From positions 11,666,193 through 11,730,192 of the forward strand of contig SCHM01000001.1 of the NCBI GenBank assembly GCA_004123355.1: a stretch of DNA of 64,000 bases. The letters are read 5' to 3'. Position 1 is the stretch's first letter. Every line of letters begins with the position of its first letter. This DNA is from Amphirosellinia nigrospora. Lineage: Eukaryota; Ascomycota; Sordariomycetes; Xylariales; Xylariaceae. The notes below the pieces were generated by a model. The model was not told where the DNA came from. It saw nothing but the letters and a program-made list of their open reading frames with translations, and ran no database searches. Below are positions 35,513-46,673 of this stretch, piece after piece. Position numbers and translations under genes: made by a program.

Positions 35513-36967
35513 ATGGAGGAACACAACCCCTCTTTCGTCAACCGTGACGACCCTATACCAACTATAAAACTCAACAGCTCATCACCACGGCCTCAGACAC
35601 CAGTACCCTCGGGCTCTCATAAACGAGCCCAAAGCCGCGACTCCTATAACTCAGACACCGAGACTCCGTCGCGTGGCAGCGGTATACGCGGCCGAATCTC
35701 TGCATTCAAGGAGAAGGCGCGGATACAGGACCATCTCGTAGAGAAGCTGTTGGCACAGGTGGTGCCCCTGGACGATGCCGACATCCCCAGCGACCCCTTC
35801 CCGGGCCGGACCGAGAAGCCCAACTTCACCCTGCCGACCATGTCCAACAACTTCCGCCGCTTCAACTCGCGCATCGGCGTCGTCTTCGTCTTCCAGGCCC
35901 GCGTCATCCGCCTGCTGGCGTGGCGGCGCCCGACGCACACCTTGTCCTTCCTCGCCGTGTATACATTTGTGTGTTTAGACCCGTCGCTTCTGCCGCTGCT
36001 GCCGCTCGTGGTGCTCCTAGTTAGCGTACTAGTCCCAAGCTTCGTCGCGCGGCACCCCGCGGCCGAGTTCAGCTTGACGAGCGAGCAGGCGATCGGCTAC
36101 TCGCCGCATGGCCCGCCTATCGCGCCCGCCGTCACCGTCAAGCCCGCCAAGGAGCTGAGCCGGGACTTCTTCCACAACATGCGGGATCTGCAAAACTGCA
36201 TGGAGGACTTCAGCCAGATGCACGACGCCGTCGTGCGCCTCGTCGTGCCGCGCACCAACTTCAGCAACGAGGCCCAGAGCAGCGCCTTATTCGTCGTTCT
36301 GTTCGCCGCCTGCCTATTCATGAGCATCGCGGCCAATATTATCCCGTGGCGCTTTATCTTTCTAGCAGTGGGCTGGGCCGCCACGTGCGTGGGACATCCC
36401 GTCATCCAGAAACAGCTGGAGACGGCGCACAAGAAACACGTCCAGCCCCAGGAGGAAAAGGCCATGACGTGGGTCGAGAAGTGGGTGGAGCGTGACGTGA
36501 TACTCGACAGCGCGCCCGAGACTCGCGAGGTAGAAATCTTTGAGTTACAGCGTCTCTCGGGCGCCGGAGAGTGGGAACCCTGGATCTTCTCAGCCTCGCC
36601 GTATGATCCACTCTCGCCCGCACGTATCGCGGGCGAACGGCCCCTCGGCACACGCTTTTTCGAAGACGTCCAGCCGCCGCAGGGTTGGGAATGGAGCGAG
36701 AAGAAGTGGGCGCTGGACTTATGGAGTCGCGAATGGGTCGAGGAGCGCATCATCACGGGCGTCGAGATCGAGACGGAGGGCGAGAGATGGGTGTACGATA
36801 TCTACGACGATCAAGCAGAAAAGATCGGCGTTATCGACGGCTCAACTCTCAATAGTAAGGGGAAGGGCGTAGACGCGGCGACAAAGCGCCCGAAGCCGAG
36901 CTGGGAGGAAGGCGAGGACGGTGATGGCAGAAGGGGGACTGGAGACGCCGGAGATGGGTTAGACTAG
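35513..36967 (+). CDS. Peroxisomal/ER membrane protein with DysF domain (Pex23/Pex24 family)
   Basis: Intact single-exon gene of 484 residues. Family members sit in ER or peroxisomal membranes and control peroxisome number, size and ER contact. The first 60 residues or so are Ser/Pro-rich and probably disordered. A conserved amphipathic region (KARIQDHLVEKLLAQVV) follows. Hydrophobic segments lie around residues 140-182 (SFLAVYTFVCLD; LLPLLPLVVLLVSVLVPSFV) and 262-305 (FVVLFAACLFMSIAANIIPW; FIFLAVGWAATCVG). The C-terminal third carries the dysferlin-type DysFN/DysFC pattern (EVEIFELQRL, GEWEPWIFSASPYD, WEWSEKKWALDL, WVYDIYDD) ahead of an acidic tail. I do not choose between Pex23 and Pex24 subfamilies. 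The start is the first ATG and gives the expected flexible N-terminus. Confidence 0.88.
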   Translation: MEEHNPSFVNRDDPIPTIKLNSSSPRPQTPVPSGSHKRAQSRDSYNSDTETPSRGSGIRGRISAFKEKARIQDHLVEKLLAQVVPLDDADIPSDPFPGRTEKPNFTLPTMSNNFRRFNSRIGVVFVFQARVIRLLAWRRPTHTLSFLAVYTFVCLDPSLLPLLPLVVLLVSVLVPSFVARHPAAEFSLTSEQAIGYSPHGPPIAPAVTVKPAKELSRDFFHNMRDLQNCMEDFSQMHDAVVRLVVPRTNFSNEAQSSALFVVLFAACLFMSIAANIIPWRFIFLAVGWAATCVGHPVIQKQLETAHKKHVQPQEEKAMTWVEKWVERDVILDSAPETREVEIFELQRLSGAGEWEPWIFSASPYDPLSPARIAGERPLGTRFFEDVQPPQGWEWSEKKWALDLWSREWVEERIITGVEIETEGERWVYDIYDDQAEKIGVIDGSTLNSKGKGVDAATKRPKPSWEEGEDGDGRRGTGDAGDGLD

Positions 36968-37735
36968 TCAAGAGGAGATTCATCAGTAAAGATGCCGTGC
37001 CATAGGGTGGCTATTACACTTTTTATTGATCATCCTTCTTGGGCAGATAATTAATCAATCAAGCGTGTGCTCACGCCACCTCCGTCAGCCCTCATTCAAA
37101 TATAACGTCGTGAATCATCCAATTTACTGACTGAAAGGTGAAACCCCAACTAATGCCGTATTCTCAATATCTCCGATGCCGAGGTCGGACGAGGTAGATG
37201 ATTGTCGTGATTTGTATCACTATCGGAGCTATTTTGAACAAGTCGATTCTGCCACCGAGGGGATGAGGTCACACAACTCCATCTATCCCGGCCCGACCGA
37301 GCGGAGTGCCACCACCACCACCATCACCACTACCACATTCAACGCGTGTTTGTTTATGTTTTACCATGTTAACATCCGTTTTCTTTCTTACGGAGAAGTA
37401 TCTAGAGTTGCGAAAACGCCTTGTCGATAGATCTATTCAGTGACTGTATACGAATTATACGTACCGCTCTATGCTGTTGTGGTTTTTATCACCTTATCTA
37501 TTGATTATCGTCGGATATCACGCGTGTCTTGTTACTTAGATATTATTTTGTTCACGAGGGGAGAATCTTGTAATTCCTTACATTTGAAGTCACACCAATC
37601 GTATCTTTCGTATAAAATCTATTGTCTAAGTAGGAACTTTGATATACCCAACTCTCGACTCCACCTACCTCGGTTTCCATCTAAACACCGAGATAGCTCA
37701 TCTAGTTCTTGTTCGCTAACGCAACGCCCAGGAAA
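36968..37735. other. Intergenic between two rightward genes
   Basis: Includes an ACC/CAC microsatellite near 37307-37335 and AT-rich leader sequence. Short frames here do not resemble proteins. Confidence 0.55.
37307..37335. repeat. ACC-rich trinucleotide microsatellite
   Basis: Imperfect run of CAC/ACC units interrupted by CAT, in non-coding DNA. Confidence 0.75.
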
Positions 37736-37989
37736 ATGCCGCCCACACTAGTCCCGGACGCAAACGCACTACCCATATATCACCACGCCAACGTCTTCGA
37801 TGGTAGTCCCACTACCCCTTATCAAGCGGTGCCTTGGACGTGAACTGGGATTCCACGGCCACGGAGGTCCTGGCAGGCGTTTTCTTCGGCATCTCGGCGG
37901 CCCTCTTGGTCATCGCGCTGCCGCTCGTCTTGTGCAACTACTGTCGCGCGCGGAGGCAGTCTGCGCGGGAGGGACGTTTGGAGATTTAG
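37736..37989 (+). CDS. Small single-pass membrane protein, unknown
   Basis: The start at 37736 encodes MPPTLVPDANALPIYHHAN, a Pro/Tyr-rich N-terminus of about 30 residues. One frame break at 37828 (GG; GGG would restore the frame) leads into NWDSTATEVLAGVF. The hydrophobic helix FFGISAALLVIALPLVLCNY follows, then a basic tail (CRARRQSAREGRLEI) ending at 37989. The total is about 84 residues. The layout is an Nout/Cin single-pass protein with a positively charged cytosolic tail. I do not recognise the family. Support comes from the coherent topology, the good coding composition after the break and the isolated position. A pair of unrelated chance frames is the alternative. Confidence 0.5.
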
Positions 37990-39219
37990 TGTGGTGGCGG
38001 GCGGGCTAGCTAGCTAGGAGGTAGGGCTCGTCTTGAGTTTATGGGAAGTGAAGAGCTGGGGGAGAGGTGAAGGGGTGTAGACGAGAAAGGGGGGAGGAGG
38101 ATTAGTGAGAGTGTTGCTTCATGATTTATGTATCGGTGATTACCTGTTTCGGATCGTATCAGCGTTGGTAAAATAATTAGCGAAATATCATCACTCACGA
38201 AAAGAGGGACGATGATTATTGTTGAGATCTAACATTGTTCAATATAGCACCTTCTTCATCTATCTACATAACACATAAATATTCATAAACTTGTATCCCT
38301 GAGATTGACATGACGAAATAAACCCTTAGATAATGAATCAATATAACACCTTTTGCAAATAGTTAAACGATGGTTATAATTCCTACCGACCCAAAGGCAA
38401 CGGCCTTAGCTTTTATCTCAATAGCCTTTTCGGAACTAAAGAACACATTACCAGTCCGTTCGTGATTCATGCTACACCCTTCTTCACCCACGTCTTGGAA
38501 TATCAATGCCCCTAGAGATTCCTCGGGTTTCGTAGGAGTACCGCAATAAGAATATTATACAGGTTAGCAAATGCAGATCTTTCAAAAACGCCGTGTTCTT
38601 CCTGGAAGTCTAAGGTTATAGTCAGAGTGAAGTTCACACTGACATCAATCTCGAGGATGACGGAAGTATGCTAATATATGATTTACAGGGTATTCATTAG
38701 GCTCTCATCTCTATTAAAATTTGACGATTTCAACAACGTTGTTTCCAATCTAGAGGCTTATTCCTTAAAGTGACTATTTAGCTACAGGTGACTACAGACA
38801 CTTTCACATGCTACACCATCGTAGCGCACGCGCAAGACACCCAGGGAGAACAAGATAATAGAACAGGTATGATCAATACTGCATAACTTTGATATTTACG
38901 AATTTAGGCACCCAGCTGATTATCAACGTGTAGGTATAAGTATGTATGTAGTTACAAGGTTGCCCTGTTATCAATCTCAGTCCCCAACCATGACATAATA
39001 GAGGGGAAAACCACCATTGCGCCGTCTATGATGCATTACGATGAATTATGTGTCTTTCTTTCTTTCGTCTATGCATCATGCCCAGAGTGTCGACTAGAAG
39101 AAAAGATCACAACGAAAGTGGCGCCAAATTATGCCCCGAGGACTCCTTGCACAGAAACTGAAAATTGACACCAGAAACCATGAATCCAAACATGTCTCGC
39201 AAGAGACAGTTAGTGTCTC
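37990..39219. other. AT-rich convergent intergenic region
   Basis: 1.2 kb between the small membrane protein (+) and atg2 (-). No open frame of note and clearly AT-rich. The left edge is the 3' side of the small gene. Nothing else is seen. Confidence 0.55.
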
Positions 39220-42200
39220 TTATATTTCTATAAAACCGTTAGTTTCTGATACCAATAGTAAAAAAGGGAGTGAACCAACCTCGTCTGCCCGCCTCCTATT
39301 CTGTGGATCTAAAGAATTGGTCGCACCCAGCAGAGTTTGTCCGATAGCCTTACTCGAACCAATAAGCGGCCTGAAGATGATGGTGGGTGCGCGTTTTAAC
39401 ACGGCTTTGGCGGCTCCTTGGGCATTTCCGCTCTCCATCATTTCACCAGGCACGGCAATGATTGCATCCCTTGCCAGATTAAGATCACGGGCCAAACTCG
39501 TATACGCACCCCTAAGACCTTGGACAACACCAGTGGGTTGATGAGCGTACAGACTTATTTGTTTCGTCTCTTCAGATTCCGTATCGCCTTCCTCCCATTC
39601 GGAATTTTCGCTGTGTTGGGCTGCTTCGTCAATATGCCTTCTGCGCCCTGAAGCGCATACTGTGTGCCAACAGCTAGTTTTGCTCCTAGTTTGACAAGTT
39701 CAGTTCCCGTCGTTTTAGCAAATGCGGTAGCACCTTTGCCTATGCTACGGACAATCCTGCCGTCTTTCTTATATTCCTTGATCGGGATTTCAATGAGATC
39801 TTTGAAACCGCTACCGACGTTGACAAGCGAACGAACGGGAGCAAGACCAGCAAGGACCCGGGAGCTGGTTTCGCTTAACATCAGGCATCCACGTATCGTT
39901 TAGTGTCTGCCCTAGTCTATCGAACCCGGAGGCCCCGTACACAATAGTACGACGCAGGACCATGCGAGATTGGTCAAGTACCACGAAATTCATGAACTCA
40001 GTGGTATGACCCGACCGAAGACCGGCATAGTCTACTCGCTTGGGCTTAAAGTCAAGAGTGACAGGTATGGAATTAATCTCCGCCCTCTGTATGAACGGGA
40101 TATCACTAGGCGAGGCGTGGGTTGGCTTAGACTCATCTTTGAACTCGAAAAAGCGAGTGATGAAGTCGAGTGCATCTTGGTCAACGTGTAATCGGAGAGG
40201 AAGCACTGTAGCTTTAAGGACAATCTCTGCCGCAGATAATTCCGGCAAAGGCTTAACGTTAAGGATCTCGAGATGCACCATGCTGGCATCCATCTCTCGC
40301 TCGCCCGCATCCTGATCATACGTAGCAAATTTCTTCCATGTTGAGGTTGGAACATGGTCAAATACGACCAAGTCTTTCACACGAACGTCGATGGAACTCT
40401 GCGTCTCGCCCGATTCTGGTGGAAAGGTAATCAAATCGACATTGATGCCTTTCAATTCAAATGTGATCTTGTGCCGCTTACTACGATTGAGCCTGAGCTT
40501 CTTCTTGGTACGGTATGCACCACCTTGTCGACTTGGCGTTGCAGTCATTGTCGTTGTTGCAATAGATTCGGTCTCAGTAGCGTTGTCGTTTAACTCTTGG
40601 TTGATAGCTTGAGCGAGTTCTCGAGGATCTCGATTCGCTGGGATGCCAATATAAATCGAGTTGAAGAGAAAATCACCAATGACCGTCTCCTCCTCAAATT
40701 CCAATGTCGGTCCCAGTGCGAGCGCGATCTTGCCTAGTCTGTCGCTCAGTGGCTGTCGTCTCAATGTCATAAACAGCCTTTGAAATGACGTCACGCGTGT
40801 GGTTCCAATCGTAGCCGTCGAAGAGGTTCCAGATAAAGTGAACGTCGCGAACGCGAACAGAGAGAGGGCTTTTATGAACCTTAGCATCATTAGACTGATC
40901 ATAGGCATTATTGGTCGAGTTCCACCGATGTGCGGTTCCTTCTATGACCGAACCGGCAGTAAAGTAGTTCTCATGTATGACAAGGTCATCATCTTCATCC
41001 AGATCTTCTGGCTGGCTACTGAAATTCGTCAGCAATACACCATCAGTAGTGTCCCGCGCTGTGGTCTTATCCGATAAGACAGAATCCGCTTGATCTAGAA
41101 GTTGCTCTTGAACGACTGAATCATCGTAAAACTGCGAGTCAACACCAAGAGGACCCGAATAATCGAACCCTCCAGGTCAAACTCTTCAACACCTAGTCCA
41201 TGGGCAAGGAAGTCATCATCGAAGTTATAATCCCCTTCGGCTCTTCCAAAAGCATCTGCCGAAATAGAAGCAAGCATATCTTGCATCGGGACGACGTTAG
41301 TCCTGTATTTAACCTCCTTCTTTGGAGGTGTTGGCGGGGCGAGTGCATTGGCAAGCGCAATAAGGGTCTGGGTTGAGTCGGCACAAGTCTCTAGTACAAG
41401 AAGATCATCTCGCAACTCAACATCGATCCATTTGGTTCCATCTTTCTGGTTGGCACCAATTTGAACACCAACTTTCGCAGAGGATATATAGCAAATATCG
41501 ACAAACCCTTGCTGACAAAGCTCAACTACTTGTGGGGTCGCCGTATTGGAGGGTTGTCGTCTTGAAGTGGCCGAAGGACTTAAGGAGTCCTTCATCGCGA
41601 CATCGTCAATCAGGAGTATAGATGCCTTATTTAAGTTGCCCTGCACATTTGCATCATCTCCCTTGGATAAGGCAACTTCAAGACGAGCATTAGTGAATAC
41701 GATGGCCATCTTTGAAGGGAGTCCAAGCGGATTGAGGCCGAGGACACAATCACTAAGGATGATATCAATCTTAAAAGGCTTTCCCTTGCCTTGCTCACTT
41801 ATCACAGCGCTAGTCGTAGGTTTCCCGGTGATTGCCGCATGGGCATGTTCTCCCAAGTTGGCCACTGACGCAGCGAGCGACGCTTCAAAGTCTTGCGGCG
41901 TAGCGTCTTCCTCCAGATTTAATAGGTCCATAATAGTTGGGACTCGATATTCGACATCCAAGTACTGCATTCTCAGTTTCACGACAGGTTCTATCTCATC
42001 ACCAACCATCCTCATAGTAACTACTGGGCCATAGTCGCCTTTACCTGCAGGTGGGACGGAAGAAAGTAGTTGCTCGCTGTGGTTGCGTTGAAGAGAGACC
42101 GTGCCAAGTCCTACAGCCACTAGTGATGGCATTGTGATATGCCCAGCCTCAAGGGTTTTCAAGGAGGCCTGTAAAATACCAATCTTCCCATCAGCGGTGA

Positions 42201-45200
42201 CATTAACGTCTATATTACGAATGAGTGCCAGAGTAAGAAGACCAGGCCGATCATCTTCAGGCAAGTATTTCGCTACAGTCGACAGACGTGCAATATCCTC
42301 GCCCAGGGTGGACAATACTTGAAGCTGCTGGACGTTATCGGCGTTGATCTCGATATCGTCAACATTGATGCGCAAGACGGAGCCCTTTCTCCGTTGTCGA
42401 AGGAGCGTATCCACCATTATTTCATCATCACTCTTGTCAAACTTGTGCTTCGATGGAATGATGAGTTCCAGGAGACGTTCTAGGTCCTTATCCTTTGGCG
42501 TAGTTAGAAACTCGACTCGTGTGTTCATTACCACAGCATGCACTGGGGGTCCCCCATCGACTGCCCGATGTAAGGACCTGTGAGCTGAATTTTCGAAATG
42601 CCAATTCCAAGACCCTCCTCTCGATTGACCAGCTTCACCGCACTGGCATCTAGCGAGACGTTGCATTCTTTCCCAATAAGATCTAAACGAATCCCACCAA
42701 TTCTCATGTTCATCTTGTTTTCGGAGCTCGCAGAGTTATCGTCTGGGCGTATAGGTGCGTCAAATCTGACCCCTCGGGCTCGCTGTGGCAACTTTGGCGA
42801 AGTTCGTGTTACCGGTGGATTGCTCACACTCGTCGAAGAGTTTAGGTTGAGAAAACCACTCAGGCCTCCGAACCAGGTAAATGTTTCATCCAACCTCGGA
42901 AGATCTAACTTGACATGAAGAGGGAGCGTTTTGACCTCACATCTTGTCGAGTCGGGTGATTGAAGAATAGTAAGAGAGATATCCGAACCCGCAGAGGGAA
43001 ACGCATCCCTAACAGAGGAGCGCATTTGTATGCGCTGGTCAAATGAGACGATATCATCATTGGCATAACCAAATTTGAATTTTCCGATATTGACTGAGGT
43101 AGTAACCGAAGGTTGTGATTGCGAAACATTAATTTCGAGATTTTCCAGAGTAGTCGTGAGAAGAGCATCAACATCAAAGGTAGGCGGGGTGCACGAAGGA
43201 TCCGTTCAGACGTATCCGCCACGCCGGATAAAATGTCAAGAAAGTGGACAGAGATCTTTTCAAATATAACTTTGATGTCAGGTAGAGGAGAAGATGCTGT
43301 TTCGGTTTTCGCTTGACTACTGGGTTCCTTTAGAGCGCCTAAAACCCGCGTTGCAACGGTAGTAAGTAAGAACGCTGTAGGGAGATCAAAGTTGACTTCT
43401 AACGGGGATAAGACGACTTCTAAAGAATCATCAACCACACTAGGAATGCCATGGACTTCCGGAGCAGAAAAGGTAGACTCTGACATAGAAGCGATAGACT
43501 GGGCTGTAGCTCTGTGGATCGAAAATGCGCCCGGGATATTACCCACGGCGGAATAATCCAGAGGATGTTGAGCTCGGGCTCTATTATCACCCGATTCTGG
43601 GGTTGGAAGAGTGACGGACGAAGGTTTAGAGACAGAGGGATACCACAGATAAAGCGCGTTCAATGAAATTAGTTCCTTTACTAGCCGGGTTGGTCCTTTT
43701 GGAGTTGTAGCCTCCTCAGCTGCACTATCTTCTGCTGGATTGTCCTGAAATTGGGGTGATGGGTTACGAACTCCGTGGACCGAATTACCTCGCGTATGCA
43801 CTGCATCACGGAGGTTATCCACGACTGCTTCCGATTCCTGCACAGGTTCTCCTGATCGAATAGGAAGAGGTTGCTTATCAGAGGTTGTAGCCTTGGCAAT
43901 AACTGTCGAGTCCGAGCGTCGCTTATCTCTTAGATTGGGAGAGTTATCTGCACTGGAAGGTTGGCCGTCCCAGGCACCAGGCATAGTCTGAGACGAAGTT
44001 GCGTGTGAGAAGGCACTCATATACATGCTCTCCGCCTCTTCATGACTGAACAAATGAGACTGCGCCAAATTTTGGCTGACCGATGCCGATGACCCATCGC
44101 TCTGGATAGAAGAAGACACAGGGTCTATATCATCGCTAATGGGCTCGGCGAAAGTTGTTCCCCAGCGACCTAGTTGGTCAAGCACATGTTCAGATATGGC
44201 AGATGGTTCTGGTGGCTCGGTCCAAGGATCTTGTCGGGTCACTACTGTTGACTGTGCCGGGCGAATGGACGGCGCTGCTCTCGGTAAGCTCTGTGTTGAA
44301 TGTTGAGATGTAGACGCCCGCGGTGTTGATGGAGTAGACCGGAGTTCATCGTCTTCCGGTCATCACTCGAGTTGCCGAGGTCGTAGGGAATATCAAACGC
44401 GTCTTCACTGTCCATTAAGGGGCGATATTGGCTGTAACCAAGATCCGTAGAATCGGCCAAATACCTATCCATAGGAGGAGCCGTCGTTGGTTGAGGCGTA
44501 GCCGCTCGATACAACGGTTGGCGATTCATCATGACTGGAGAGGTTGCTCCTGTAGAAGATGGCATGGACGAGGTTCTTGAAAGGGCTGAAAATACGTCGG
44601 CTTCAGATATGAGAGCAGCACGGATCCGATTCAACTCGACATATCGCTTTCCCTCCTTGTGGGTAGGTGTCGAGGCGGCATCAGCAGTGCCGTCTCCGAC
44701 CTGGGTTGTAGTGACGCCCTCGGCATTGATCTCATCTATCGCTAACTGAAGCGTGACTTTCTCGTTCGCCGATGGATTGGTTTCGACTGGAACTTCGACA
44801 TCAAGGTGGCAGGTCACACCTTTGATAGATAACTGAAGCCGGTCAACTATACCCTGCAGAAAGTTTGCGAGAAAGGCTGGTAGTGACAGCGCCTGTCCTG
44901 TCCCAAGGCCGTAGTCGTCTTCGCTGCCGTCCTCACTGCTTGACACTGAGGCGGCCAAATCATGGGTTTCAGCATTAAGCGCTGCCTGGAGCTCTTCCTT
45001 TTCTCTGCGAGGTTGAGTTTCGAGGAACGACTGGGCTAAGTCGATAGCATGTGGGACTGTATCGTCTTGTGCTGATGCTGGGGTTTGCGGGTAATGTTTT
45101 GTCTGGATGTTCCTCTTCGTGCGGCCTTCTGTTCTTCTGGAGAGACGATCCTGACTTTTATCTCAATACCGTCGGCTTCGATGCGTATGGGGCTCGAATG

Positions 45201-45544
45201 GATAGCCGCAGGGACGGTGATACGGAGTGCTAGGACTTTCGCTTTCTGTATCTCGATTGACGGGGGCAGTTCCAGTAGTTTCTCCAGTTTCTATCAATAG
45301 ACTCCAGGTTAGCTCTGTATACGGCAGCGCGGTGCAATAGCGATGCTTTAGAGGAGGAGTCTACACATGCCTCGATCTTGATGCCAACATCCTGCCATGT
45401 TAGATGGCCAGCTTGTCCCCAGGCAATATCGATTTTGTCTAGGTCTAGCGCGTCGGTTTCAAAGTAGTCAAGCTTAGACAACACATATCGTAGCAGACGC
45501 TTGGGCATGCTAGAAGTCCAAAAGGACTGGAAATAAGCCGCCAT
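39220..45544 (-). CDS. atg2: Autophagy-related lipid-transfer protein Atg2
   Basis: Bridge-like lipid transporter working with Atg9 and Atg18 between ER and phagophore. The start at 45544 encodes [20 protein letters not shown], the chorein-type N-terminus. An 80-nt intron (45291-45370) has a GC donor and joins DVGIKIE to [15 protein letters not shown]. Further family stretches are [20 protein letters not shown] near 44900, [20 protein letters not shown] near 44020, the central CAD region ([39 protein letters not shown]) near 40150-40340 and the C-terminal [20 protein letters not shown] plus [18 protein letters not shown]. The span is about 6.3 kb, normal for the family. Frame changes occur near 44970-45050, 44250, 42920, 41095, 39880 and 39615; some may be introns, most look like one-base indels. 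The extreme C-terminal exon is uncertain: a donor after RRRADE near 39280 may lead to one more short exon at about 39160. Confidence 0.9.
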
Positions 45545-46673
45545 GGCGGGTGGTGTTCGGCGAGGATCAAACTCAAATCACGAAAACAGGTGGCAAAGGC
45601 TGGGTCACGAATTCTAACGAGTACAAGCGAAGCGAAGGGGCGAGAAAGCTTATCGGGATACCCAGGCTTCACCGGCGGCGGCGCGTGAACCGCGTGTGGG
45701 GAACATAGGTTGGTTGATCACGATGCCCCAGCGCTCGCGATGCGGGGAGAAGGGCATCTCGCTGTGCTGGGAGCAACGCAGGGCAGGGTATATCAAGCAG
45801 GATAGACTTAACAGATGGAAGGGAAAGAAAAGAGGTTCATGTAAAATACCAAAAAAAGAAAAGCCTAGGTAAGATGGTAAAGGTTGATGAATTCTTGAGG
45901 TAGGTAGAGCAGTGATTGATTGCAGGCACAATGAGGTGCAGGGTTCGACACGGACGGAGTCGGATGCCCCGATGACGAACGGTTACGACCTCCTAGCAGC
46001 TGATGAAGTCCCGTTGCCGCCCAGCAGGGATTAAAGCGGACGTGGTGCAGTCCAGGTGCATTGCCTGTTCTGACGTGGAGAAACCGCCCAGGACTCGCAA
46101 GACTATGCCTTGATAAGGACTAATTTGGTTCATTGGCGGGCATCACTTGATCAACATCGCTACCTCCTAACCTTACAGAGCCGATATCAACCACGCTAGC
46201 ACGCCTTATCGATAATTGCCATGTGGTGGGATGTGGTGGGGTACATATATACCTAGGTACTTACTACATTAGGTAATTGTGGCATCCCCTAAAGCGTCTT
46301 CCTTTTGTCTTTGATGTCTAATTAGGATGTAGCCCGTTTCTTTTTATATGGTATTTCAACCCCAGGCAAGAAGTAAGATGCCAGGTACGGGATTCATGTA
46401 AATCCTGAGCGTTACCTAGTAGCAGAAATCAGGTTCGAACTATGGTTCCCCAGATATCCCTTCTCTCTAAGCCTACCACGCAGCACACAATCATGGATGG
46501 CCATTCATTTCACCGACGCATCAAATAATACTTTCACTGTCTTAATCCTATGTATTGAAAGATCAAATACCCTTACAACGTGTCATCTCAATCTTCCCAC
46601 AAGCACACAAGCCCCATTGCATATCAATGTCTGATATCTAGTGCATAAGAGGTATCATCTAGTTTATCGCATC
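45545..46673. other. Intergenic, atg2 promoter side
   Basis: Upstream of atg2 and downstream of the amine oxidase. Contains a TACCTAGGTA palindrome near 46248-46257. No gene is supported. Confidence 0.55.
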
